This document shows, piece after piece, positions 46,186 to 57,108 of a stretch of DNA of 64,000 bases. Made by a program: the position numbers and the translations under genes. The notes beneath the pieces are model-generated. The model saw nothing but the letters and a program-made list of their open reading frames with translations, was not told the DNA's origin and did not search any database. This stretch comes from Oceanospirillaceae bacterium (GTDB lineage Bacteria > Pseudomonadota > Gammaproteobacteria > Pseudomonadales > Balneatricaceae): contig JABSRB010000001.1 in the NCBI GenBank assembly GCA_013215375.1, positions 62,001 through 126,000 on the forward strand, written 5' to 3'. Position 1 is the first letter of the stretch; each line of letters opens with the position of its first letter.

Positions 46186-48798
46186 TTAAAACTTGCTCGC
46201 TAGCAACTTTTTAAGCTCTGCGAGCGCCTCTGGCAATGCCTGGGCATCTGTTCCGCCGCCTTGCGCCATATCGGGACGACCGCCACCTTTACCTGAAACT
46301 TTAGCGGACAGATCTTTAATGATATCTCCGGCTTTTATTTCTTTAGTTAACGCTTTTGCCACACCAGCGACTAAGCTAACACGACCATCATTGACACTTG
46401 CAAGTACCACAACAGCATTTCCCAACTTGTCTTTTAGTTGCTCAACTGTTGCACGTAACGCTTTTGGATCAGAACCGTCCAGAACTTCTACTAATAGTTT
46501 AACGCCATTAACATCAATAGCATTATTAATGAGCTGAGCACCCTTAGCCGCAGAGATTTGACTCTGCATTTGCTCAACCTGCTTTTCTAAAGCACGATTT
46601 TTCTCACTCAGACCTTTTACTTTTTCAAGTAACATATCCTTAGGCCCTTTCACTAGCGCACCGATTTGCACCAGCTGCTGCTCCATTTCTGCAACATAAC
46701 TCAACGCACCATTGCCTGTCACAGCTTCAATACGACGCACACCAGAGGCAATTCCAGCCTCTGACTTAATTTTCAACAGTGCTATGTCACCAGTGCGGTT
46801 TACATGTGTTCCACCACAGAGTTCGATAGAAAATGAATCTGTACCCATGGTTACTACACGTACATTTTCAGAGTATTTTTCGCCAAACAGTGCCTGAGCA
46901 CCTAATGCTTTAGCGCTGGCTATATCCATCTCGCGAGTAATTACTTGCGTATTAGCCATAATCTGTTGATTGACCATCGCCTCTACTTCTTGCAACTGAT
47001 CTGCAGTGACTCCTTCAAAGTGAGAGAAATCAAAGCGTAATTTATCGGGATCAACCAATGATCCTTTTTGCTGCACATGATCACCAACCACAATGCGCAA
47101 CGCTTCATGCAATAGATGTGTAGCGCTATGGTTTAAAGCAGAGGCCTTTCTTAATGATGCATCTACCTGTGTTGCAATCACTTGACCGACTTTAATCTCA
47201 CCGCTTAGCAATTGGCCTTGATGCAAGTGCATCTCAGATTTTTTAGTACAGTCTTCAACGATAAAGCTGCTATTACCAACACTTAACACCCCTTGATCGC
47301 CCACTTGACCACCGGACTCACCGTACAGAGAAGTACTGTCGAGAATAATAGTGCCGCGCTCACCCGCTTTAAGTGAATCTACAGATTCGCCATCCGCTAA
47401 GATAGCGATAACCTTACCTTCGCCGATTAAGTTGTCATAACCACTAAATTCGGTGCTACCGTCTAGATTGAGATTATCTGTGGCTACTGCATTGAACTTA
47501 CCGGCGGCACGAGCGCGCTCGCGCTGTGCTTGCATTTCACGCTCAAAACCCTTTGAGTCAACGCTTAAACCTAAATCTCGAACTGCATCAGCGGTTAAAT
47601 CTAGTGGAAAACCGTAAGTATCATAAAGAGTAAAAGCGGCGTCACCGGGGAATACTTTTTCATTTTCTGCTAATTTCTCGATAAAAGTATTTAAGTGGCG
47701 CAGTCCTAAATCAAGGGTTTTAACAAACTGCTGCTCTTCTTTAAGAATAACTTTTTCAATTTGAGCCTGAAGCTTAATCAACTCAGGATAAGCTTCACCC
47801 ATTTCAGCACTAAGCGCTGCCACTAACTTGTTGAAAAACAAATCTTCAGCGCCTAGTTTTTTACCGTGACAAACCGCACGACGCAAAATTCTACGTAGCA
47901 CATAGCCTCGCCCTTCATTAGAAGGCAACACGCCGTCGGCGATCAAGAAAGAGCAAGAGCGAATATGATCGGCAACAACCCGCAGGGATTTTTCTTCAAG
48001 ATTCGTGGTACCAATTACACTAGCTGCTGCTTTAAGCAAGTTCTGAAAAAGATCTATTTCATAGTTACTATGAACGCCCTGCATAATAGCGGCAACGCGC
48101 TCAAGCCCCATGCCTGTATCAATAGAGGGATTTGGTAATTTCGTCTGTTCACCGCTAGCATCGCGATTAAACTCCATAAACACCAAATTCCAAATTTCTA
48201 TATAGCGATCACCGTCTTCATTTTCACTGCCTGGAGGCCCGCCCCAAATGTCTTCACCGTGATCAAAGAAAATTTCAGTACTAGTACCACAGGGACCGGT
48301 ATCTCCCATTGACCAAAAGTTGTCTTCCCCCAAACGAGAGAAGCGGCTCATATCTATACCAATATCGTCGCGCCACAGCGCCTCTGCATCTTTATCAGTA
48401 TGGTGCACAGTCACCCACAGTTTTTCAACGGGAAGCCCTAGCTCTTTGGTCAAAAACTGCCATGCAAAACGAATAGCATCTTTTTTGAAGTAGTCGCCAA
48501 AACTGAAATTACCCAGCATTTCAAAAAAGGTATGGTGCCTAGCGGTATAACCGACATTTTCTAAGTCATTGTGTTTTCCACCGGCGCGTACACAGCGCTG
48601 AGCAGTAGTGGCTCTTTTATAGGGACGTTGTTCTTCACCCGTAAAAACATCTTTAAACTGTACCATTCCCGCATTGGTAAACAGCAAAGTAGGGTCATTA
48701 CCAGGCACAAGTGAGCTCGAAGGCACTACTTCATGACCTTGTTCTTGGTAAAACTTCAAAAAAGCTTGGCGAATTTCAGCACTAGACATGTATTTCAT
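46186..48798 (-). CDS. alaS: Alanyl-tRNA synthetase
   Basis: An 870-residue class II synthetase. The aminoacylation core starts with [47 protein letters not shown]. The editing domain has [12 protein letters not shown] and the zinc-type [12 protein letters not shown]. The C-terminal oligomerisation/C-Ala region ends [29 protein letters not shown]. It charges tRNA-Ala and deacylates mischarged Ser/Gly. Upstream on the same strand lie the remains of recX and then recA, the usual order. The 269-nt gap before the recX remains (48799-49067) shows no gene. Confidence 0.97.
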   Translation of the reverse strand: MKYMSSAEIRQAFLKFYQEQGHEVVPSSSLVPGNDPTLLFTNAGMVQFKDVFTGEEQRPYKRATTAQRCVRAGGKHNDLENVGYTARHHTFFEMLGNFSFGDYFKKDAIRFAWQFLTKELGLPVEKLWVTVHHTDKDAEALWRDDIGIDMSRFSRLGEDNFWSMGDTGPCGTSTEIFFDHGEDIWGGPPGSENEDGDRYIEIWNLVFMEFNRDASGEQTKLPNPSIDTGMGLERVAAIMQGVHSNYEIDLFQNLLKAAASVIGTTNLEEKSLRVVADHIRSCSFLIADGVLPSNEGRGYVLRRILRRAVCHGKKLGAEDLFFNKLVAALSAEMGEAYPELIKLQAQIEKVILKEEQQFVKTLDLGLRHLNTFIEKLAENEKVFPGDAAFTLYDTYGFPLDLTADAVRDLGLSVDSKGFEREMQAQRERARAAGKFNAVATDNLNLDGSTEFSGYDNLIGEGKVIAILADGESVDSLKAGERGTIILDSTSLYGESGGQVGDQGVLSVGNSSFIVEDCTKKSEMHLHQGQLLSGEIKVGQVIATQVDASLRKASALNHSATHLLHEALRIVVGDHVQQKGSLVDPDKLRFDFSHFEGVTADQLQEVEAMVNQQIMANTQVITREMDIASAKALGAQALFGEKYSENVRVVTMGTDSFSIELCGGTHVNRTGDIALLKIKSEAGIASGVRRIEAVTGNGALSYVAEMEQQLVQIGALVKGPKDMLLEKVKGLSEKNRALEKQVEQMQSQISAAKGAQLINNAIDVNGVKLLVEVLDGSDPKALRATVEQLKDKLGNAVVVLASVNDGRVSLVAGVAKALTKEIKAGDIIKDLSAKVSGKGGGRPDMAQGGGTDAQALPEALAELKKLLASKF

Positions 48799-49067
48799 AA
48801 CAACGATTACACTTACCTATTATCTTAAATAACAAACACATATAACAGATTCCGTTCGTAAACGCTAAAAACCAGATACAAACGGAGCTACTATATGCAA
48901 AAAACAGCGGACTATTATATATCGTGGTTATTAATTGTTCGAACTATTTATCAAGAATATGCTACCTAAAGGTAACTTTTTTGGCATTTGGCAACAAATC
49001 GACACATAAGACTAAAGTCGCAGAGAGAAAGGATAATGATTATTAATAAATAGCCTGGGGCGGACTG

Positions 49068-49523
49068 TGCTACTGCATGGAATATTTGATCAATAGGGAA
49101 ACCTCTCGCCGACATAGAGCCGAGGCATTTTTCGTGGGATTTTCTTATCTTGGATTCGCACTGTCTGCGACACTTTCTATCAAAGCAAGTTTACGCAACA
49201 ATAAACCAATCAGTTTCATGTTCTTCTAAAGCCAGCTTAGCCACATCAGAGCTAATGCCCTCTAAACTTAAGTCTTGTCTGACCAGATGCAGCCCATAAA
49301 GCTGTTCCGATCTTACGCGAATAATCATTCGCGTATATCCAGCATCACTTTGATAACCATCTGCTTCGCACTTATCGATGATTTCGGACAATTAGTCAGT
49401 TACTACGCAGCGTTTTCACAACTGCGTATTAGCTCTGCTTTGCAGTGCTCGCGATTAGCAAGCAGCCTGATGACTGCTTGCAGAACCTCAACTTTTCGGT
49501 GTACTGGATATCTTGTTATGCAT
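49068..49523 (-). pseudogene. recX: Degenerate recX (RecA modulator)
   Basis: Three reading-frame pieces in order resemble RecX. First, VEVLQAVIRLLANREHCKAELIRSC (near 49405-49492) is the usual N-terminal repeat but has no in-frame start and ends at a stop at 49403-49405. Second, SEIIDKCEADGYQSDAGYTRM... to ALEEHETDW (49194-49388) is in another frame, preceded by TAA at 49392-49394, and ends at TAA 49191-49193. Third, the same frame continues past that stop with MSARGFPIDQIFHAVA, the usual RecX C-terminus. An ATG at 49523 is in a frame that shifts before the conserved part. Several lesions (one or two frameshifts, two in-frame stops) argue for a dead gene rather than one sequencing error. It lies between recA and alaS, the normal recX site. 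Confidence 0.82.
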
Positions 49524-49547
49524 TAAACATTCAAACAGTTTGCTAGC

Positions 49548-50600
49548 TTACTCAGCCGCAGATGGCTTAGCCGCTTTAGCAGGTTTAGCAGATTTTTCTT
49601 CATCTTTATCATCAATCGCTAATAGCTGCTTACGAATTTCCGCCTCGATAGCCTCTGCGTCTTCTGGATGATCAGTTAGATATTTAGCAGCATTAGCTTT
49701 TCCCTGACCAATTTTACTGCCGTTATAGGCATACCAAGCACCTGCTTTCTCGACCAAGCCCTGTTTAACACCCATATCAATAAGCTCGCCCATCCGATAA
49801 ATACCTTTACCGAATAAGATTTGAAACTCCGCCTGCTTAAACGGCGCCGCCACCTTATTTTTCACCACTTTAACTCGGGTTTCGTTGCCTATTACCTCAT
49901 CACCTTGTTTGATAGCACCAATGCGACGAATATCTAGGCGAACAGATGCGTAAAACTTTAACGCGTTACCGCCAGTGGTAGTCTCAGGGGAGCCAAACAT
50001 TACACCAATCTTCATCCGAATTTGGTTAATGAAGATCAACAGGCAATTGGCATTTTTCACTGAACCGGTCATTTTACGCAGTGCCTGCGACATCAACCGT
50101 GCTTGCAATCCCATGTGCGACGCACCCATCTCCCCTTCAATTTCTGCTTTAGGAGTCAGTGCGGCAACGGAGTCAATAACGATAACGTCAACAGAATTCG
50201 ATCTGATTAACATATCGGTAATTTCTAATGCCTGTTCTCCAGTATCCGGCTGAGACATCAGCAAGTCATCTACATTAACGCCTAATTTTTCAGCATAACC
50301 TGGATCTAATGCGTGCTCCGCATCAATAAAGGCGCAGGTCTTACCCATTTTTTGCGCCTCTGCGATAACTTGTAAAGTCAGGGTGGTTTTACCTGAAGAT
50401 TCCGGACCATAAATTTCAACGACTCGCCCAAATGGCAACCCGCCTATGCCTAAGGCAACATCTAATCCAAGTGAGCCAGTGGACACAGAGGGGATCGCCT
50501 CGCGCGGTTGATCACCCATGCGCATCACCGAACCTTTACCAAATTGGCGTTCAATTTGTGAGAGCGCTGCATCTAATGCTTTTTTTCTGTTGTCGTCCAT
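49548..50600 (-). CDS. recA: Recombinase RecA
   Basis: A 350-residue protein for homologous recombination and SOS induction. Walker A is [12 protein letters not shown]-like region [20 protein letters not shown], Walker [21 protein letters not shown]1 [21 protein letters not shown] and L2 [37 protein letters not shown]. The C-terminal tail is short and Lys/Ala/Glu-rich. A LexA box lies 43 nt upstream. Its usual partner recX, just downstream, is broken, so RecA here may lack that brake. Confidence 0.98.
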   Translation of the reverse strand: MDDNRKKALDAALSQIERQFGKGSVMRMGDQPREAIPSVSTGSLGLDVALGIGGLPFGRVVEIYGPESSGKTTLTLQVIAEAQKMGKTCAFIDAEHALDPGYAEKLGVNVDDLLMSQPDTGEQALEITDMLIRSNSVDVIVIDSVAALTPKAEIEGEMGASHMGLQARLMSQALRKMTGSVKNANCLLIFINQIRMKIGVMFGSPETTTGGNALKFYASVRLDIRRIGAIKQGDEVIGNETRVKVVKNKVAAPFKQAEFQILFGKGIYRMGELIDMGVKQGLVEKAGAWYAYNGSKIGQGKANAAKYLTDHPEDAEAIEAEIRKQLLAIDDKDEEKSAKPAKAAKPSAAE

Positions 50601-50642
50601 TTTGTCACCTGGTGTTATCGCAAATTTGTAAACAGTAAAACA

Positions 50643-50658
50643 CTGTATGAATACACAG
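50643..50658. promoter_or_regulatory. LexA-binding SOS box of recA
   Basis: CTGTATGAATACACAG fits the gammaproteobacterial consensus CTGT-N8-ACAG exactly and lies 43-58 bases upstream of the recA ATG. Confidence 0.88.
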
Positions 50659-50899
50659 CATTATGCTCAGTATTTTTTCAAAAGCAAGTATATTTATAAA
50701 ATAGTAGCAACCACTAAATACAAATACTTATTTAACGGGCTAATTTTAGCGCTATATCAAACTTGCTTTGCCACCACCACGTTCTTCCCAAGAAATTTCT
50801 AATTAAAAAAAGAGTACATCCTAGCAGCTACCTCGCATTTGATCTTGCGGGTCAAACTAAGGTGTGCACAGGCAAACAGCCATCGCAAAAGCTGCAGGA

Positions 50900-50946
50900 A
50901 AACAGCCCTTGATGGTTTAGATTTTGCCCAAATCATCTCTATTAAA
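50900..50946. repeat. Dispersed palindromic (REP-like) repeat, copy 4 (degenerate)
   Basis: ACAGCCCTTGATGGTTTAGATTTTGCCCAAATCATCTCTATTAAA keeps the flanks of the 15131-15175 element, but the central palindrome is decayed. It ends at the stop of the gate-domain gene. The rest of the 346-nt gap holds the recA promoter region and no gene. Confidence 0.6.
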
Positions 50947-51900
50947 CTAGCCGTTTAAACCAGCTTTATCGGCGGTTGAATTTAACGGCTGCCGATGGCT
51001 TTTCCTCAGTAATAATCTTGATATCAATGCAACCACTAGCAGCGCAAATAACACACGCATCCAAAGTACAGCGACCACATCAGCCCCGAGTAAAAGCACC
51101 AATAATGTATCTTCTATTAAGCTGTGGGCTATGCTCAAAAAACAAACGCTTAACAGCACATCCTTTTTACTTATTTTACCGCTTTTCACTTCTTTGATCA
51201 GCAGACCCGCACCAAAGCTAAGCCCCAAAGTAATACCGACAATAGTAATATTACTGGCATCTTTACTAATATTTAATAACTTTAAAAAAGGCGACAAAGC
51301 GATGTGCATTAGTTTTTCTATGCCGATCTTTTTAAGAACCGCGAGCAATATCATCAGCACACTAATGACAAAAAATATAGTCACCAGTAACTCTAACTGA
51401 CTCACAGCCCACTGCATCAACGTTAGCTCTTGCGCAGAGCTCTGCCACAGCAAAGTAGCTTCTTGTTGTTGATAGTCAAAACTTGTGTAAAGAAAGTTAA
51501 CCAATGCCGCCAGCAATAAGCCACCTATCAATTTGATAGCAATAGTGATTCGCCAGCGCACCCCCACCATTTTAGCGACAGCCCCTTCAATCGGTATGGA
51601 GTGCGAAACCAGCATCAACACACCTATGACTGATACTTGCGCCACTGACAGCTGCAAATCACCACTGACATCGACAAAAACAATCATCGCGGTATATATA
51701 TTAGTGAGAATTGCCGTTGCCCACACTAAACCCATCTGCTCAGGCAAACCAACCCATTGCATGACAGGCGCGAGTAATTGCCCTAAATAAAGTGTTCCGC
51801 CAAACATATCCAAGATCTTTACCGCAATAATTGCCGGTACCATTACTTTTAGTAGACTTATGTAAACTTGCAGTATTTCACCAAACATCTTTTTAAACAT
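50947..51900 (-). CDS. Nucleoside-recognition/Gate-domain membrane protein
   Basis: A 317-residue integral membrane protein with about eight hydrophobic segments. Two Gate-like halves are recognisable: residues about 10-140 (VPAIIAVKILDMFGG, TAILTNIYTAMIVFVDVSGD, LVSHSIPIEGAVAKMVG) and about 180-300 (LLKKIG-type loop, GITLGLSFGAGLLIKEVKSG, CFLSIAHSLIEDTLLVLLLGAD). Both halves contain an SH-(S/L)I-(P/E) pattern (SHSIPIEGAV and AHSLIEDTL), suggesting a pseudo-symmetric transport core. Substrate unknown. It is divergently arranged with an Lrp-type regulator (117 nt between starts), which is the likely local regulator. Confidence 0.78.
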   Translation of the reverse strand: MFKKMFGEILQVYISLLKVMVPAIIAVKILDMFGGTLYLGQLLAPVMQWVGLPEQMGLVWATAILTNIYTAMIVFVDVSGDLQLSVAQVSVIGVLMLVSHSIPIEGAVAKMVGVRWRITIAIKLIGGLLLAALVNFLYTSFDYQQQEATLLWQSSAQELTLMQWAVSQLELLVTIFFVISVLMILLAVLKKIGIEKLMHIALSPFLKLLNISKDASNITIVGITLGLSFGAGLLIKEVKSGKISKKDVLLSVCFLSIAHSLIEDTLLVLLLGADVVAVLWMRVLFALLVVALISRLLLRKSHRQPLNSTADKAGLNG

Positions 51901-52017
51901 TTCTAATTCTCTTACGGCTAAACAAAGACGCTATTATAAAGTTGATAACGAGAAACAATTCCAATAATTGATATTTTATATTAATATAAATTTCTTTTTT
52001 ATAAGATTTTACTAATT

Positions 52018-52482
52018 ATGTTTCTTGATCGTTTAGATAAAGCTATTTTGCGTCAACTACAAAGCGACGCCTCTATCAGTAATTTAAAGCTTTCTGAAAT
52101 TATCGGCCTATCCGCCCCCGCTTGTTTTAAGCGGGTAAAGCGCTTGGAGACACAAGGGGTGATTAGTAAAAGAGTCGCTTTGATCGATCAAAGTAAATTC
52201 GGTACTTGCGTCCACATGATTGTGGAAGTGATGATGCACCAAGACAACCTATTGCTTAACCAACAATTTATTAAATCTGTTAAGCGCAGCCCTCAAGTTC
52301 ATGAGTGTTATAAAGTGACAGGGGAAGTAGATTTTGTATTGGTGGTGGTCGTGCCGGATATGCCCAGCTATGACACGTTTTGCGAGGATATTTTGTATGG
52401 GCATAGCAATATGAAGCAGTTTAGAACGCTCATTTCAATCAATAGAGTTAAGTATGATACTCAAGTGCATATACCGGATTAA
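52018..52482 (+). CDS. Lrp/AsnC-family transcriptional regulator
   Basis: A 154-residue regulator. The N-terminal winged helix-turn-helix is LDRLDKAILRQLQSDASISNLKLSEIIGLSAPACFKRVKRLETQGVIS. The C-terminal RAM/ligand-binding domain has VHECYKVTGEVDFVLVVVVPDM and a typical ending FRTLISINRVKYDT. The family binds amino acids and often controls an adjacent transporter or catabolic gene. Here the divergent membrane protein gene is the obvious candidate target; the shared 117-nt AT-rich gap would hold the operator. Confidence 0.92.
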   Translation: MFLDRLDKAILRQLQSDASISNLKLSEIIGLSAPACFKRVKRLETQGVISKRVALIDQSKFGTCVHMIVEVMMHQDNLLLNQQFIKSVKRSPQVHECYKVTGEVDFVLVVVVPDMPSYDTFCEDILYGHSNMKQFRTLISINRVKYDTQVHIPD

Positions 52483-52542
52483 CATTTTCAATTCGATATA
52501 TGCATACGAGCGCCAGTTGTTAGGCAAGGATACTGGATGTAT

Positions 52543-54408
52543 CTAAGCAACTTTAAAAGTATTAATCTGTGCACTTAGATTGCTAGATAACTCGCTTAAA
52601 TCCCTGCTAATCTGTGCGGAGTTAACTACTTCATCGACACTCTTTTTGGTACTCTCGAACACTTTCTCCACATCGCTAGTAACCATTTCAGCAACGCCAC
52701 TTTGCTCAATGGCAGACGCTGCTATGTCCTTATTAATATTGCGAATATTAAGGGCGAATTTTGAAATCGATTCAAACGACTCACCCGCCACTTCCGAGCT
52801 CTTCAATGAAATCGACATTTTTTCACTGCCCAACTGCATAGCAACTGAAACGCTATCCGCCCTGGCTTGCAACTTCTCGATAATCGTTCTGATCTCCTCT
52901 GTCGATGCCTGGCTGCGCTGTGCCAACAACCTAACCTCATCGGCAACGACCGAGAAACCGCGTCCCTGCTCACCTGCTCTAGCCGCTTCAATGGCCGCAT
53001 TCAAGGCCAGTAGATTGGTTTGCTCAGAGACGGATGTAATCACGTTAAGTACCAGCCCGATGTTAACGCTCTCTTGAGCTAACTCATTGATAACTACCAC
53101 TGTGTTTTCTATTTCGCTGGCTAGCTGGCGTACTTCCACAATCGAATTTTTGGTTTGTAATGCCTGTTTAGCGGTAATCTCATTGGCCTCCGCAGACATA
53201 TTTTCAGCCTCTAATGCATCATTGGCAACGCTGCTAGTAGTATTTAGGATCTCATCTATTGATCGAGATATATTTTGATTATCTATCTGCTGTTGCTCTA
53301 TATAACCGGCCGTTTTTTCCATCGCCTTTAACATAGTCCCCGCCGATTCCGATACCTTGTCAGAGGATTGGATGGCACCTTGCAGCACCACTTGAATCTC
53401 AGCGATCATGTGATTAAAAGATAGCGCCATACTGCCTATTTCGCTGTTACTCTTGATCTCGCTGCGAATGGTCAAATCCTTACTGATGGAAATCTTATTG
53501 ATAGTATCTGAAAAGGAGTCTATCGGCTTGCGAATCGCTTTAGAGATTAAAATCATTACCGCCAAAATAATACCAAGTAGTATCAGACTCAAGATTGAAT
53601 TTATGATCTCATTTCTGACGGTGGCTATTTGGATCATCTCTTTTACTTGACTAGTTAACGCCGTTAGCTCCTCTTCTACATTGTGTACTGCCGTGCGTAA
53701 TTCGCCAATTAAACCACTGGTTTTGGTCAATCCTTTTTGCTGATATCCCGCCACTAATAGCTCAAAGTCTTTTTTGTATATAGCCATCGCCTCTGTCAGC
53801 TGAGCTTGCAGGCTAGCAGGAAGACTAGACTGTGCTAAATTTCTCTCAAACACACTAAAGTTATTTTCAAACTTGGTTAAATATTTTATGTCTAAGCGCA
53901 GCATAAAGTCCTTTTCATTACGTCTTAGCGTCAACATGTTACTGGTCAACAAATACTGCTGCTTATCTTTCAACATAGACTCGGCGCTGTGCACTGAATC
54001 TCTTAACTCACCATATAATCCATCTTTAGGGTTTATACCTATGCGCTTTTGTATCTCAGTTATCGAAACAAATACTTCCTGGTAAATAGCCAATTGATTA
54101 ACGGCACTGTCAATCGCATTTACACCCATTCCCGCCTCTTCAAGTCTCTGACTTAAATCTGCAGATTCCACCATTATTTCTTCGAAAGTTTCTTTGAATT
54201 TATCAATATATTTCAAATCATTACGCGCCAAAAAATCCTTTTCATGGCGGCGTAACATCAACATATGATTACTAATTTCCCCTAATAGAATACGCTGCTT
54301 GCTTTGATCTATTAATTTTAAGACGCTGTAATGATTAACTCCCATCAATAACAACACTGCTACTGTTACCATTGAGATAAGAATATAGAACTGAATTTTA
54401 ATGGTCAT
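52543..54408 (-). CDS. Methyl-accepting chemotaxis protein with helical bimodular sensor domain
   Basis: A 621-residue chemoreceptor. TM1 is about residues 8-28 ([16 protein letters not shown]). The periplasmic part has two similar helical modules, [30 protein letters not shown] and [30 protein letters not shown], the pattern of HBM domains that bind small carboxylates. TM2 is near 275-295, then a HAMP and the signalling hairpin [44 protein letters not shown]. No C-terminal CheR-tether pentapeptide is seen. The ATG at 54408 has AAGGA 7 nt upstream; an in-frame ATG at 54435 would add nine residues. Confidence 0.92.
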   Translation of the reverse strand: MTIKIQFYILISMVTVAVLLLMGVNHYSVLKLIDQSKQRILLGEISNHMLMLRRHEKDFLARNDLKYIDKFKETFEEIMVESADLSQRLEEAGMGVNAIDSAVNQLAIYQEVFVSITEIQKRIGINPKDGLYGELRDSVHSAESMLKDKQQYLLTSNMLTLRRNEKDFMLRLDIKYLTKFENNFSVFERNLAQSSLPASLQAQLTEAMAIYKKDFELLVAGYQQKGLTKTSGLIGELRTAVHNVEEELTALTSQVKEMIQIATVRNEIINSILSLILLGIILAVMILISKAIRKPIDSFSDTINKISISKDLTIRSEIKSNSEIGSMALSFNHMIAEIQVVLQGAIQSSDKVSESAGTMLKAMEKTAGYIEQQQIDNQNISRSIDEILNTTSSVANDALEAENMSAEANEITAKQALQTKNSIVEVRQLASEIENTVVVINELAQESVNIGLVLNVITSVSEQTNLLALNAAIEAARAGEQGRGFSVVADEVRLLAQRSQASTEEIRTIIEKLQARADSVSVAMQLGSEKMSISLKSSEVAGESFESISKFALNIRNINKDIAASAIEQSGVAEMVTSDVEKVFESTKKSVDEVVNSAQISRDLSELSSNLSAQINTFKVA

Positions 54409-54617
54409 ACTTAATTCCTTTAAGCCATGAGTCAAACATCTAATGATGCCGGGGTAGACTTAAAGTGTAGTAGAGTATTTTCTAATCGCCTTATTATGGT
54501 GCGAATTATAACAGGCTAGTTTGAGATTAAATGAGGGGGTTAGATAGGATTGAGGCCAATATATTTATCGGCCTAAAGTTGGCAACTCAACATTGTAAGC
54601 TGCCATTTTTGCGTCAT

Positions 54618-55028
54618 TTACTTAGACAGTTCAACAACCTCATAACTGTGAGTTACTTCGATACCGGCGCTCTTAAACATGATAGATGCCGAGCAATATT
54701 CATCTGCTGAGAGCTGTACAGCGCGAGCCACATGTTTCTCTTTGATGTTGCGACCAGTGACGGTGAATTTAATGTGAATTTTAGTAAACACCGCAGGCAC
54801 TGCATCGGCGCGCTGCGCACTAACATCAACAGTGACATCTTCTACATCTTGACGAGTCTTCTTTAAAATTCCCACCACGTCATAGCTTGCGCATCCAGCC
54901 ACTCCTAGCAGCATCATTTCCATTGGACGAGCGCCCTGCTTTTGCTCGCCATCCATCATGATTTCAAAGCCAGATTCTGTTTTTGCCTTAAAGCGAACGT
55001 CGCCATCCCATTGTGCTGATACTTGCAT
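54618..55028 (-). CDS. OsmC/Ohr-family protein
   Basis: A 136-residue protein (MQVSAQWDGDVRFKAKTESGFEIMMDG) of the OsmC family. The two peroxidatic-type cysteines are seen in GVAGCASYDVVGILKK and SADEYCSASIMFKSAG, so thiol peroxidase activity is plausible. The subgroup looks like YhfA rather than Ohr. The ATG at 55028 is preferred to an upstream frame start at 55070 because family N-termini begin there and AGG lies upstream. It follows trpC on the same strand, as does the OsmC-like gene PA0653 in Pseudomonas, where vfr lies between; no vfr is present here. Confidence 0.9.
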   Translation of the reverse strand: MQVSAQWDGDVRFKAKTESGFEIMMDGEQKQGARPMEMMLLGVAGCASYDVVGILKKTRQDVEDVTVDVSAQRADAVPAVFTKIHIKFTVTGRNIKEKHVARAVQLSADEYCSASIMFKSAGIEVTHSYEVVELSK

Positions 55029-55100
55029 TTTTACTACCTGTTTATTGTTTGTGTCTTTACAGCGCAGCACTCAATACTGCAGCCAAATATATTTCTAGCT

Positions 55101-55910
55101 TTAAAAGAACAGCTCACGCAATTTTTCACCGGGATCTGCTGCACGCATAAACGCCTCGCCAACCAAGAAGCTGTTGACCTTTTTCTCACGCATTGCCGCC
55201 ACATCAGCGCGGGTGTGAATCGCACTTTCAGTGATCACTATTTTATCTTCAGGGATAAAGGGCAACAGCTCAAAAGTATTGTCTAAGCTCACTTCGAAGG
55301 TATGTAAATTTCGATTATTAATGCCCAATAACTTATTACCTAAACTCAAAGCTTGCTCTAACTCATCGCCACCGTGCACTTCAATTAATACATCCATGCC
55401 TAAGCGGTGCGCGAGCTTATTCAACTCTTGCATCTGACGCTGCTCCAGACAAGAGACAATCAACAAGATGCAGTCGGCACCTATGGCACGCGCCTCAAAT
55501 ACTTGGTAGGGATCTATAATGAAATCTTTGCGAATAACTGGGAGCGAACAGGCGGCACGCGCCTCTATCAAATAGTGCTCACTGCCCTCAAAAAAATCGG
55601 CATCCGTCAGCACTGACATACAGCTAGCGCCACCGGCTTGATAAGATTTGGCGATTTGCGCGGGTAAAAACGGGTCGCGTAACAATCCCTTAGAGGGGCT
55701 ACGCTTTTTCGCCTCAGCGATAATAGCCGGATTACCTTTAGCAATACTTTGCGCCATCGCGTTTACAAAACCGCGTGGATCTTGATCACTATCGCGCGCC
55801 GCGGCAATGTTTTTTTCAAGATCAGCGATGCTCTTAATAGTCGAGCGCTCGTCGATCTCTTCAACCTTACGAGCTATTATCTTTTTTAATACTGTAGGTA
55901 TATCTGACAT
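55101..55910 (-). CDS. trpC: Indole-3-glycerol-phosphate synthase
   Basis: A 269-residue TIM-barrel enzyme closing the indole ring in tryptophan synthesis. Motifs are [13 protein letters not shown] with a catalytic Lys, [40 protein letters not shown] and [29 protein letters not shown] and [14 protein letters not shown] complete the phosphate site. It is monofunctional, not fused to TrpF. Encoded downstream of trpD (gap 67 nt). Confidence 0.96.
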   Translation of the reverse strand: MSDIPTVLKKIIARKVEEIDERSTIKSIADLEKNIAAARDSDQDPRGFVNAMAQSIAKGNPAIIAEAKKRSPSKGLLRDPFLPAQIAKSYQAGGASCMSVLTDADFFEGSEHYLIEARAACSLPVIRKDFIIDPYQVFEARAIGADCILLIVSCLEQRQMQELNKLAHRLGMDVLIEVHGGDELEQALSLGNKLLGINNRNLHTFEVSLDNTFELLPFIPEDKIVITESAIHTRADVAAMREKKVNSFLVGEAFMRAADPGEKLRELFF

Positions 55911-55977
55911 AATTATCTCTTAACTAATCAATGAGGCCTCAGCGAAAAATTGCGCTAACTTAAGCCTCTGCTTCGCT

Positions 55978-57000
55978 TTATTCGCCAAAAGCACTACTAA
56001 AATCAACCAGCTGCTGCAGTTTCGCAGCCGCCGCGCCACTGCTAATTGCCTCTTTCGCTAACACCACACCCGCGGTAATATCGCTGACAAGGTCAGCGGC
56101 ATAAAGTGCAGCGCCGGCGTTTAGCGCAATCATATCGGCAGCTTTTAAGTCCTGCCCATTAAAGGCGGCATTAATCATTGCCAGACTCTCTTGTGCACTA
56201 AACACTTGCAGCCCATTTAAGGTCTGCGGATTGATACCGACATCGGCGGCGGTGATAGTATATTCGCTGATAGTATTGTCTTTAAGCTCTGCGATGTAGG
56301 TATCGCCATTCAGGGTTATCTCATCAAGGCCATCACTGGCACTGACCACTAATACATGTTTCGCCCCTAACTCTTGCATCACTTGTGCAATAGGCAGGCA
56401 ATAGGCTTTATCAAATACCCCCAGTAGATAGTGCTTAACACCGGCAGGGTTGGTTAGAGGGCCCAGTAAGTTAAAAATTGTGCGCAGCCCCATTTCTTTA
56501 CGTGGCACTATCGCATGGCGCATCGCCTTGTGGTATTGCGGCGCAAACATAAAACCCACACCCACTTCATCGATACAACGTGCTACTTGATGAGGATCTA
56601 AACCCAAATTAACCCCAGCAGCTTCCAGTAAATCGGCGGAACCTGTCGTTGATGAGACAGATCTGTTGCCGTGTTTAGCCACAGTACCACCCGCGGCGGC
56701 AACCACAATGGCACAGGCACTAGAGACATTAAACAGATTGGCACTGTCTCCGCCTGTTCCCACTATATCTACCGCGCTTTGATGTTCGATAGTGACTGGT
56801 ATTGCCAGTTCACGCATCACCCGGGCAGCGGCGGCTATTTCCTTGACGGTTTCGCCCTTCATGCGCAGGCCCATTAAAAACCCGCCCATTTGCGCTTCAC
56901 TGGCCTGACCTGTCATTATTTGCATCATGACCTTTTGCATGTCCGCAGTGGTCAAATCTTTATGCTCGGCTACAGCCGCTAATGCTTCTCTTATATCCAT
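55978..57000 (-). CDS. trpD: Anthranilate phosphoribosyltransferase
   Basis: A 340-residue enzyme that joins anthranilate to PRPP. The PRPP-binding loop is DIVGTGGDSANLFNVSSACAIVVAAAGG, followed by KHGNRSVSSTTGSADLLEAAGV, FMFAPQYHKAMRHAIVPRKEMGLRTIFNLLGPLTNPA and VVSASDGLDEITLNGDTYIAELKD. Length is typical. It lies between trpG and trpC in the usual trpGDC order for pseudomonad-type genomes; trpE is not in the window. Confidence 0.96.
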   Translation of the reverse strand: MDIREALAAVAEHKDLTTADMQKVMMQIMTGQASEAQMGGFLMGLRMKGETVKEIAAAARVMRELAIPVTIEHQSAVDIVGTGGDSANLFNVSSACAIVVAAAGGTVAKHGNRSVSSTTGSADLLEAAGVNLGLDPHQVARCIDEVGVGFMFAPQYHKAMRHAIVPRKEMGLRTIFNLLGPLTNPAGVKHYLLGVFDKAYCLPIAQVMQELGAKHVLVVSASDGLDEITLNGDTYIAELKDNTISEYTITAADVGINPQTLNGLQVFSAQESLAMINAAFNGQDLKAADMIALNAGAALYAADLVSDITAGVVLAKEAISSGAAAAKLQQLVDFSSAFGE

Positions 57001-57108
57001 TTCAAAGTCTTCTAAGGTTAAAGAGTCTCTGCCCGCACTGCGCTCGCAACATGCTGCAAAGGTCTCTATTAATTAGTGCCCATCCTGAAACGGTGAGCTA
57101 TTTGCGGC

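Noticed and set aside
49191-49391. Stand-alone 66-residue protein gene
   Set aside because: Its sequence is the middle of RecX; matching parts lie before and after it in broken frames, so it is a pseudogene fragment.
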